DNA from: Haloarcula marismortui ATCC 43049
GTDB lineage: Archaea > Halobacteriota > Halobacteria > Halobacteriales > Haloarculaceae
Direction of reading: 5' to 3'
NCBI RefSeq assembly: GCF_000011085.1
Contig: NC_006396.1
Coordinates: forward strand, 620,001 to 684,000
DNA: 64,000 bases
In this document: positions 40,757-48,005 of the stretch, piece after piece
How the letters are laid out: every line of letters starts with the position of its first letter
How positions within the stretch are numbered: position 1 is the first letter of the stretch
The notes under the pieces: generated by a model
Told to the model about the DNA's origin: nothing
What the model saw: only the letters and a program-made list of their open reading frames with translations
The model's database searches: none
Program-made: the position numbers and the translations under genes

Positions 40757-43435
40757 TCAGTTGACCTCTTCGTAGAGCGCCGTCACATCCGCGAAGTCGA
40801 GTTTGCCGTTCTCATTGAAGTCGTACGCGCCGGTGTTCAGCTGCACGCTGTCGGAGTCCATATTCGAGAACAGCACCTGCACGTCCTCGTAGTCGAGACG
40901 GCCGTTGCCGTTGAGGTCCTCGAAGTGACCGTCGCCGTCGGGGTCGGTCGGCGCGGCGTCGCCGACGACCGTCTGCGGGCCACCCACAACGATGCCGTTT
41001 CGAGCTTCTGCCTCGATGGCGTTCCCGTTTTCGTCATCCATCTGCTCGATGGAGACAGTCAGGTCGGTCGTGCCGCCGCCGTTGGCGCGGACATCGAGCG
41101 TTGCGAGCGACACATCCCTCGCGCCGGACTGGACGTTCGTGTTGACATCGGCCACGCGAATCGTCGCCGACGAGCCGTCATCGCTGACGGAACTCTCGGT
41201 GAGTCCGAGTGCGTCGGGGAATGAGACGCCGGTGATAGACGCGATTTCGGGGTTCGAGACGTTGACGGTGAGCCGAGCGCCGGAGAAGCCAGCAGGGAGC
41301 GACGAGGCAGTCAGCGAGACGGTACCCGTCGACCCACTCCCGACCGCGGCGGAGTTGGCGCTGACGGTGACGGTCGGCTGGTAGACATAGAGCCCGTCGT
41401 TCGGGTACGAGCGCGCGGGGCCGCCGAAGCCGTCCTCACAGCAGAGGACGCGACCATCACGCATCGTGTAGACGTTGTCGATGTTCCGGAGTGCGTCGTT
41501 TGCGTCTTCTGGCTCGTCGGTGAAGTCGGGGCCGGTGATGACCGGTTCGAGCGTCGAGACGTTGTAATCCGATTCCAGCACACCGCGATAGACGACGCCG
41601 CCGTCGACGCGGTCCATCTGGATGTCGCCGGTGTCGTTTGCGAGGTCGTCGTTGAACTCCGAAATGCCGAAGTAGATGAAATCGCCGGGCTGTGAGTTAT
41701 CCACGGTGTCGACACCCTCGGCCTTGTTGAACTCGATGGTCGCACCGATCTCCTTGGCGGCTGCGCGGGTCTCAAGGAACGGGATGCGACGGAGTTCCTC
41801 GTCGACGCCGTCTGGGCCGTTCGCCTCGTACTGTTCGGCCCACTCGACGATGTCCTCGTTCGTGATGTAACTCTGATTGCCGCTTGCGCTCTGGAGGACT
41901 GTAAGGTCGGCTTCTCTGACCGCGTCGGACACCGAGACGTCCGTCCCGATTTCGTCCACACTGTATTCGGTGTGCTCCGTGATATAGTCGGCCTGCGTGA
42001 CGTCGTCGTACTCCGCGATCCACTCGGCAGCCTCGCCGTTCGTGGCGTGACCGAGCTCCATCCATTCGATTTCCAGCGGAGTCTGTGCGGGAGAGTTACG
42101 TTGGCCGGCTTCGGCGGCGTTGGCCGCGTCGTTTGTAATCTTTGGCGCGTACAGCGTGCCTGCGATGTCGTCGGTGTTGTCGTACTCCGGAATTGGCTCG
42201 TCGGCGACGAACTTGTAGATGCCCTTGCTATCGCCGTCCGAACAGCCGTAGACAGTCCGCTGGTCGCCCTGGATATCGGGTGCTTCCCAGGCGGCCCGAC
42301 CCATGACGTAGTACTTCATCGGACTCGGCGTCTCGGCAGCCGGTTCCCGGATGTCGACGAAGTACCCGTAGCGGTACGGGTTCGGGTAGACGTCATCGAT
42401 TAGCGTCATATCGTTCCCGTCCTCAGTCTGGTCGACCGTGTCCGCACCGAGGTAGTACGCCGCCTTCTCGACACCGGCCTGAGACCAGTAGCCCTGAATA
42501 GTGAACTCTTCCTCAATGTCACCGGCCTCAACGTAGTCACCGAGTGCCTCCCCGATCTCCGACGGATTCGGACGGTTCCAGAACTGACAGCCACCGATTT
42601 TTCCGACACCGGTGCCGGACTCCACGATGTCGCCCACTGTGTGCGTGTATGAGACGCGCGGGTGGCTGTAGTTCTCCTCGGCGGAAATCATCGTCTCCCA
42701 CGGGCTGAGGTCACCGTAGCAGTTGACCCACGTCCCGCCGATATCGCGGAACGGCTCAGTGTTGACGACGTTGAGTGTCATGTCCGAACCGACATCGGCA
42801 CTCCACTCACCACTCTCATCCTGACTTATTGGGACTCGCGAGATGCAACCGGGGTAGTTCTCCCAGTTTGTGAACAGATATCCTTCGGTGCCCTCGTCGT
42901 CTGTTGCGACGAACTGGTTGCAGTCCGGATTTTGCCCATAGCCACCACTGCTTCCATTGAGCGCAGTAAGGTCGACGCCATCGGGTGTCTGTGGGACACC
43001 GAGGCGCTCCTCGCCGCCCTGAATCTCTTCGCGGCCCTGAATAAGGACCTCGTAGTCACCGGCCGCTGACCGGACTTGACGCTGTTTCTCTTCGGTGTCC
43101 GGAATCCCCACCTCCGAGAAATCGTCGTTACTCCCGTCGAACTCGAACTGGAAGCCGCTGAAATAGCCCACCGCGGCCCGTCCGAACGGTTCGGGGTTCT
43201 CTCCTTCCGGGTGCTGGAGGCTGTACAGCAGTGACCCGTCCTCGAAGACGAACGGTCCCGTCACCTCCGCGCCGAATGCCGTCGTCGAGAAGCGTTTGAG
43301 ACTTCCGGCGACGCTCGGTGCCCCGGGTGTGTCTGTTTCTTCGACCTCTTCCCCACTTGCCACGCCGATGACGCTGGCCCCAAGTGCAGCAGCCACCGAC
43401 TGTGAAAGTACCTGCCGTCGAGTGAAATCGACCAT
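40757..43435 (-). CDS. phoX: PhoX-family phosphatase with cohesin-like and dockerin-like modules, copy 2
   Basis: 892-aa exported protein. TAT signal FTRRQVLSQSVAAALGASVI; PhoX catalytic core to about residue 687, with NCYGDLSPWETMISAEENY and CSDGDSKGIYKFVADEPIP closely matching copy 1. Residues ~688-824 are a cohesin-like domain (TVSANSAAVGSGSTGTVSL ... GARDVSLATLDVRANGGG). Residues ~825-892 are dockerin-like with duplicated Ca-binding F-hands, DLNGNGRLDYEDVQVLF and DFNENGKLDFADVTALY. It heads an operon with the cohesin protein and the 140-aa protein. Module identities are from motif reading. Confidence 0.87.
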   Translation of the reverse strand: MVDFTRRQVLSQSVAAALGASVIGVASGEEVEETDTPGAPSVAGSLKRFSTTAFGAEVTGPFVFEDGSLLYSLQHPEGENPEPFGRAAVGYFSGFQFEFDGSNDDFSEVGIPDTEEKQRQVRSAAGDYEVLIQGREEIQGGEERLGVPQTPDGVDLTALNGSSGGYGQNPDCNQFVATDDEGTEGYLFTNWENYPGCISRVPISQDESGEWSADVGSDMTLNVVNTEPFRDIGGTWVNCYGDLSPWETMISAEENYSHPRVSYTHTVGDIVESGTGVGKIGGCQFWNRPNPSEIGEALGDYVEAGDIEEEFTIQGYWSQAGVEKAAYYLGADTVDQTEDGNDMTLIDDVYPNPYRYGYFVDIREPAAETPSPMKYYVMGRAAWEAPDIQGDQRTVYGCSDGDSKGIYKFVADEPIPEYDNTDDIAGTLYAPKITNDAANAAEAGQRNSPAQTPLEIEWMELGHATNGEAAEWIAEYDDVTQADYITEHTEYSVDEIGTDVSVSDAVREADLTVLQSASGNQSYITNEDIVEWAEQYEANGPDGVDEELRRIPFLETRAAAKEIGATIEFNKAEGVDTVDNSQPGDFIYFGISEFNDDLANDTGDIQMDRVDGGVVYRGVLESDYNVSTLEPVITGPDFTDEPEDANDALRNIDNVYTMRDGRVLCCEDGFGGPARSYPNDGLYVYQPTVTVSANSAAVGSGSTGTVSLTASSLPAGFSGARLTVNVSNPEIASITGVSFPDALGLTESSVSDDGSSATIRVADVNTNVQSGARDVSLATLDVRANGGGTTDLTVSIEQMDDENGNAIEAEARNGIVVGGPQTVVGDAAPTDPDGDGHFEDLNGNGRLDYEDVQVLFSNMDSDSVQLNTGAYDFNENGKLDFADVTALYEEVN

Positions 43436-43468
43436 GCGAGTGAGGGGTAGCAGTGATTGTTAAAGCAA

Positions 43469-43479
43469 GTTTATAATAT
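43469..43479 (-). promoter_or_regulatory. Promoter of phoX copy 2 (TATA)
   Basis: GTTTATAATAT, identical to and at the same 34-nt distance as the element before phoX copy 1, in an AT-rich intergenic stretch. Confidence 0.7.
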
Positions 43480-43558
43480 TTGTATGATGTATTAAGAGAG
43501 GTCTTGGTACATCGGATACACACGTACTGCTAATTTTCCAGATGTATAAGAAATAGTA

Positions 43559-43574
43559 CTATTTTTGCGGAATA
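43559..43574 (-). promoter_or_regulatory. Distal element upstream of phoX copy 2
   Basis: CTATTTTTGCGGAATA, one mismatch from the copy-1 element and placed 124 nt (versus 126 nt) before the start codon. Confidence 0.5.
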
Positions 43575-43726
43575 CGTACTGAATAGCTCTGACAACATCC
43601 GCTCACGGACCTGTTGGAGCCCACCTACTTACCAGTAAGCGCTACGGGGAGCTGACACTGCCCGATACCACGATATGTCAGGTTGAAAATTAAACAGGTC
43701 GTCGCCGTGGAGCGCGGGACGAACGG

Positions 43727-44014
43727 CTACATCCCCATGTCGGCGGCCGGGTCGGGGACCGGAAGCACGTTCGGGGACACACCGAGCAGTTCCGCCGCGT
43801 GGTCAAGCGCCATGTCGAAGCCGTAGTACCGCTCCAGTTCGTCGCCGTCAGCGGTCGGGCGGACCTTCAGCATCGCGTACCCCTCGATGTTCTGTGCGAC
43901 CGCAGCGCTCCCGCCGTTGCTCTCGAATATCAGTAGCCGTTCCTCGTCGGTCTCTCGGTACGTGGCCGTGATGCCGTCGGCCGACGCCTCGACGGGGAGT
44001 TCGGAATCGGTCAT
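43727..44014 (-). CDS. Small conserved haloarchaeal protein (95 aa)
   Basis: Starts at MTDSELPVEASADGITATYR; a longer in-frame start exists but adds atypical basic sequence. Beta-rich with SNGGSAAVAQNIEGYAML, then a helical ERYYGFDMALDHAAELLGV and a proline-rich tail VLPVPDPAADMGM. I recognise no catalytic motif. It is divergent from the PadR regulator gene, 86 nt away. Function unknown. Confidence 0.7.
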   Translation of the reverse strand: MTDSELPVEASADGITATYRETDEERLLIFESNGGSAAVAQNIEGYAMLKVRPTADGDELERYYGFDMALDHAAELLGVSPNVLPVPDPAADMGM

Positions 44015-44100
44015 CAGCGGTACTATGAACCGGGGGCATGCGAACCTGACGGTCCGTTCGAAATCATAAACGCGAAGCGGACGGCCCGCCACGAACGCCT

Positions 44101-44391
44101 ATGTCGAAGTGGCTCCAGAGTGGTCGCCGACGCGATATGTGTGTCCTGCTGGCCGCCGCCGAAGACGGGGAACTCTCCGGCCAGCGGCTGAAGACACGGC
44201 TCGAACGCCGGTATGACACACGGATCGAACCGAAGAGCTTCTACGGTGCGCTTGACGCCCTAGAGTCGGCCGGGTTCGTCGAACACCGCGAGGACGGCAT
44301 CGCCGACAAGTACTCGCTGACCGACGCCGGCAAGCGACGACTTCGAGCCCAGTTCGAGTGGATGCGTGAGGCGCTCAACGAAGACGGCTGA
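44101..44391 (+). CDS. PadR-family transcriptional regulator
   Basis: 96-aa winged helix protein: RRRDMCVLLAAAEDGELSGQ, LKTRLERRYDTRIEPKSFYG, ALDALESAGFVEHREDG and YSLTDAGKRRLRAQFEWM match the PadR core (helix, recognition helix, wing, C-terminal helix). Acts as a dimeric DNA-binding regulator. Target unknown; the divergent 95-aa gene is an obvious candidate. Confidence 0.85.
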   Translation: MSKWLQSGRRRDMCVLLAAAEDGELSGQRLKTRLERRYDTRIEPKSFYGALDALESAGFVEHREDGIADKYSLTDAGKRRLRAQFEWMREALNEDG

Positions 44392-44480
44392 CGCCGCTGA
44401 CCGTCGACACCTGCTGCATTTCGTTCGCCGGCACTGGTGAATGGGATATTCTTTTGTGACCGCTCCCACAGAACACAGGT

Positions 44481-44735
44481 ATGTCCCTGTCCCGCTCGCT
44501 CCTCCTGGCAGGCCTGGACGCCCTCCCGTTCGCGGCGCTCGCCAGCGTCGCAACGTACGTCTTCGCACGCACAGCTGTTCAGCCGTCGGAAGTTGTCGGG
44601 ATGCTCGCCGGGACCGTCGGCGTGGCGGTACTCCTCGCGCTCGGAACAATCAGTGCGAACTGCTACCGTGCGAACCGAAAGCCGTTTTACTTCACGCGTG
44701 CGGTGGTCGTCGAAGCGCTCCTCTCGCTTCCCTAA
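44481..44735 (+). CDS. Small two-TM membrane protein (84 aa)
   Basis: MSLSRSLLLAGLDALPFAAL begins a first hydrophobic helix (residues ~5-28), and a second covers ~37-60 (EVVGMLAGTVGVAVLLALG). The remainder is a basic loop and a short hydrophobic end. It overlaps the convergent acyl-CoA dehydrogenase by four bases at the stop codons. Function unknown. Confidence 0.6.
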   Translation: MSLSRSLLLAGLDALPFAALASVATYVFARTAVQPSEVVGMLAGTVGVAVLLALGTISANCYRANRKPFYFTRAVVVEALLSLP

Positions 44736-45880
44736 TCGAGAAGTTCGCTGGCAATCGTGTTGCGGAGGACCTCGCTGGTCCCTTCGTAAATCTCGTTGAG
44801 TTTGGCGTCGCGGTAGAACCGCTCGGCCGGGAAGTCCTTCGTGTAGCCGTAGCCGCCGTGGACCTGAATGCCCTCGTTCGCCACTTCCCGGGACACCTCT
44901 GAGGCGTACAGTTTGGCCTGAGCAGCCTCCTTGACAAAGGATTCGCCGGCCATCTTCTTATCGGCTGCCTGGTGCATCAGCAGGCGAGCGGCCTGCGTCT
45001 TCGTGTCCATGTCGGCGAGTTTGTGCTGGATGGCCTGAAAGTCGCTGATTGGCTGGTCGAACTGCTCGCGGTCCTGGGCGTATTGTAGCGCCTCGTCCAG
45101 CGCCGCCTGGGCGATGCCGACACCGCGGGCCGCAATGGTGATGCGGCCGCCGTTGAGTGTCTTGAGCGCGTGGACGAATCCGCGGCCTTCCTCTCCGAGC
45201 ATCCGGTCGGCGGGGATACGCATCTCGTCGAAGCGGAGTTCGGCGGTCGGACAGCCCTTATCGCCGAGTTTGTGCTCGGTTCCTTCGACGATGAAGCCGT
45301 CGTCCTCCTCGGGACGGACGATGAACGAGGAGATGCCCTTGTTGCCGGCCTCGGGGTCGGTCTTGGCGAACAGGACAACAGTGTCGGCGACGGAGCCGTT
45401 GGAAATCCAGAGCTTGCCGCCGTTGACCAGATAGGCGTCACCGCCGTCAACCGGTTCGGCGGTGGTGTCCATCGCCGGTACGTCACTGCCTGCGCCCGCT
45501 TCGGAGAGGGCGAACGCGCCGATTTCCTCACCCGCTGCCAGCGGCGTGAGGTAGGTCTCCTTCTGGGCCTCGTTGCCGAACTCGTAGATCATGTTGCAGG
45601 CCAGCGAGATGTGTGCGGCGACGATTGTGCCGAGCCCGCCGCTTCCCCGCGAAATCTCTTCGAGGGCCATGGCGTAGCTGTGATAGTCTAGTTCGGCCCC
45701 GCCGTACTCCTCCGGAATCGGCATCCCCATCAGGCCGAGGTCGGCCATCTCGTCAACGAGGTCCCACGGGAACTCGTCGGTTTCGTCGATCTCCGCTGCC
45801 CGCGGCTTGACCTCGTCGTCGACGAACTCCGCGACCATGTCCTGTATCTGGCGTTGTTCCTGTGTGGGGCTAAAGTCCAT
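44732..45880 (-). CDS. Acyl-CoA dehydrogenase
   Basis: 382-aa FAD enzyme introducing the alpha-beta double bond in acyl-CoA. Signatures are IGAFALSEAGAGSDVPAM, KLWISNGSVADTVVLF and the C-terminal GIQVHGGYGYTKDFPAERFYRD-type segment, with the catalytic Glu expected in NEIYEGTSEVLRN. It sits with 3-hydroxyacyl-CoA dehydrogenase (105 nt upstream, same strand), consistent with fatty-acid or short-chain beta-oxidation. Confidence 0.93.
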   Translation of the reverse strand: MDFSPTQEQRQIQDMVAEFVDDEVKPRAAEIDETDEFPWDLVDEMADLGLMGMPIPEEYGGAELDYHSYAMALEEISRGSGGLGTIVAAHISLACNMIYEFGNEAQKETYLTPLAAGEEIGAFALSEAGAGSDVPAMDTTAEPVDGGDAYLVNGGKLWISNGSVADTVVLFAKTDPEAGNKGISSFIVRPEEDDGFIVEGTEHKLGDKGCPTAELRFDEMRIPADRMLGEEGRGFVHALKTLNGGRITIAARGVGIAQAALDEALQYAQDREQFDQPISDFQAIQHKLADMDTKTQAARLLMHQAADKKMAGESFVKEAAQAKLYASEVSREVANEGIQVHGGYGYTKDFPAERFYRDAKLNEIYEGTSEVLRNTIASELLD

Positions 45881-45985
45881 GACAGATTCTAACGCGGGTT
45901 GGGTCTTTACTGTTGGCCAACGCGCGGCCCGTTGCCGGGTATCGTATTCGGCCTGCTACTGTCGGCGTTTGTCACCGCAGAGTGG

Positions 45986-46843
45986 TCAGTCGTAATCGTA
46001 GAAGCCCTGCCCGGACTTCTTCCCGAGGTCGCCGGCCGCGACTTTCCGTTTGAGCAGGTATGCGGGCTTGTAGCGGTCTCCCAGCTCTTCATACAGCGTT
46101 TCAGAGGCGTCGAGAACCACATCAAGACCGATGTGGTCGGCCAGTTCGAGCGGGCCCATCGGGACGTTCGTCCCGAGAGTCAGCCCACGGTCGATGTCGG
46201 CCTTGTCGGCGACACCCTCGTCGTACGCGCGAACGCCTTCGTTGATCCAGGGCATCAGCACACGGTTCACCACGAAGCCGGGCTTGTCGTCGGCCTCCCA
46301 GGTTTCCTTGCCGATGTCGTGGGCGAACTCCCGCCCCAGCGTCACCGTCTCGTCACTGGTTTTCTCGCCAACGACAAGCTCGACGCCTTTCATGACCGGT
46401 ACGGGATTCATGAAGTGCAATCCGAGGACCTGTTCGGGTCGCTCGGTAACACTAGCGATAGTCGTAATCGAGAGCGTGCTCGTGTTGCTGGCTAGCACTG
46501 TGTCCGGCCCACAGACGGCATCGAGATCCTCGAATACAGACTGCTTGATATCCATGTCTTCCGTCACGGCCTCAACGACGAGGTCGGCATCCGCGAGGTC
46601 GTCCATCTCGGTAGTTCCAGTGATGCGGGCTGTTGCCGCTTCTGCTTCTTGTTCTGTCACTGTATCCCGCGCAACGAGTGTCTCAAAGCTCGACTGAATC
46701 TCCTCAAACCCGGCGGCAACCAGTTCATCTGTCATATCGCGCATGACGACGTTGTAGCCGGCCGTCGCCGCGACCTGCGCGATGCCGTTGCCCATCGTTC
46801 CAGCCCCGACGACGCCGACGGTGTCTACTTTTTCGAGATGCAT
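45986..46843 (-). CDS. 3-hydroxyacyl-CoA dehydrogenase
   Basis: 285-aa NAD-dependent enzyme. Rossmann motif TVGVVGAGTMGNGIAQVAA at residues ~8-27; active-site region VLGLHFMNPVPVMKGVELV with the catalytic His; C-terminal dimer domain with PGFVVNRVLMPWINEG and GTNVPMGPLELADHIGLDV. The single-function length matches the PaaH/Hbd type rather than a fused hydratase. Probably cotranscribed with the following acyl-CoA dehydrogenase; divergent from fbp. Confidence 0.93.
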   Translation of the reverse strand: MHLEKVDTVGVVGAGTMGNGIAQVAATAGYNVVMRDMTDELVAAGFEEIQSSFETLVARDTVTEQEAEAATARITGTTEMDDLADADLVVEAVTEDMDIKQSVFEDLDAVCGPDTVLASNTSTLSITTIASVTERPEQVLGLHFMNPVPVMKGVELVVGEKTSDETVTLGREFAHDIGKETWEADDKPGFVVNRVLMPWINEGVRAYDEGVADKADIDRGLTLGTNVPMGPLELADHIGLDVVLDASETLYEELGDRYKPAYLLKRKVAAGDLGKKSGQGFYDYD

Positions 46844-46967
46844 ACCGGCGTCTTCGTCGGGTGGTCGTGTAAGTCTGCCGACGGTATCGGACTGTCACAG
46901 GACTGGAATTCTACCGAGAGAATCTGTCACAGGCTTAGCGGCAAGCACTGCCCCGCGGCTGAATATT

Positions 46968-46983
46968 CACTCGAAATGTAGTA
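46968..46983 (+). promoter_or_regulatory. TrmB-like site upstream of fbp
   Basis: CACTC-GAAATGT-AGTA differs by one base from TACTC-N7-AGTA, the reverse complement of the published haloarchaeal TrmB motif TACT-N7/8-GAGTA. It lies directly upstream of a TATA-like GATACTTATG (46998-47007), the position used by TrmB to activate gluconeogenic genes. Known motif, inferred site. Confidence 0.5.
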
Positions 46984-47111
46984 AATGTCAGCAAAAAGAT
47001 ACTTATGATGTGCCGGAGAACCAACTGGTGATGAGAGACCCTGCGGGCAGCAGGCTCGGAGAAAATTCGACTGGTCACCGGATGGCCAGTCTCTGCCCTT
47101 ACACCTGACAA

Positions 47112-47987
47112 ATGAGTAAGTCACTCGACATTTCGACCACCGAAGCCGAGCAGACAGTCACGGAAGTCATCGACACCATCGTCGCGACGACACCGGACGT
47201 CCGCCGCGCTGTTGCCGACTACCGTGGCCAGAGCAACTCCGTCAACCCCACTGGCGACGACCAGCTCGCGGCTGACCTGCGCGCCGACGAACTGTTCGAA
47301 CAGCGGGTGCTGGGCATCGACGGCGTTGCCTCCTACGCTAGCGAGGAACGCGCGGACGTGAAAACGACAGACGGTCGCCTGCATGTCGCGATGGACCCCC
47401 TCGATGGGTCGAGCAACCTCGAACCCAACAGCGGGATGGGGACGATTTTCGGCATCTACAGCGAACAGCCACCGACTGTCGGTACCAATCTCCTCGCCGC
47501 CGGGTTCGTCATCTACGGTCCGATCACCTCGATGGTCGTTGCTCGGGACGGCAGCGTCCGCGAGTATATCCTTGAAGACGGCGACAAGCGGGTCGTCGAC
47601 GACGACGTGACAGTCCCTGAAGACCCCACCGTATTCGGGTTTGGCGGCGGCGTCGACTCTTGGACCGACGAGTTCGAATCCTACGCCGAGGCGGTCCGTC
47701 ACGAACTGAAACTCCGCTACGGCGGGGCGATGGTCGCGGACATCAATCAGGTACTCACCTACGGCGGCATCTTCTCGTACCCCGCACTTGAATCACGCCC
47801 CGAGGGGAAACTCCGGGTCCAGTTCGAGGGCCACCCGATGGCCTACATCCTTGAGTCAGCCGGCGGTCGGTCCTCCGACGGCGACCAGTCGTTACTTGAG
47901 ATCGAACCCGACGAGCTACACGAGCGGACGCCGCTGTATCTCGGGAACGACGACCTGATCGACCGTCTCGAAGCGAATATCGACTGA
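47112..47987 (+). CDS. fbp: Fructose-1,6-bisphosphatase, class I
   Basis: 291-aa Mg-dependent phosphatase of gluconeogenesis. The metal/substrate motif VAMDPLDGSSNLEPNSGMG is the class I signature; SYASEERADV supplies the upstream Glu ligands and KLRYGGAMVADINQVLTYGG the sugar-phosphate site. Its leader is about 80-100 nt, longer than usual here, and contains an ACTGG-N11-CCAGT palindrome at 47070-47090. Divergent from 3-hydroxyacyl-CoA dehydrogenase. Confidence 0.94.
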   Translation: MSKSLDISTTEAEQTVTEVIDTIVATTPDVRRAVADYRGQSNSVNPTGDDQLAADLRADELFEQRVLGIDGVASYASEERADVKTTDGRLHVAMDPLDGSSNLEPNSGMGTIFGIYSEQPPTVGTNLLAAGFVIYGPITSMVVARDGSVREYILEDGDKRVVDDDVTVPEDPTVFGFGGGVDSWTDEFESYAEAVRHELKLRYGGAMVADINQVLTYGGIFSYPALESRPEGKLRVQFEGHPMAYILESAGGRSSDGDQSLLEIEPDELHERTPLYLGNDDLIDRLEANID

Positions 47988-48005
47988 CGACCCGGCTTCT
48001 GTCAT

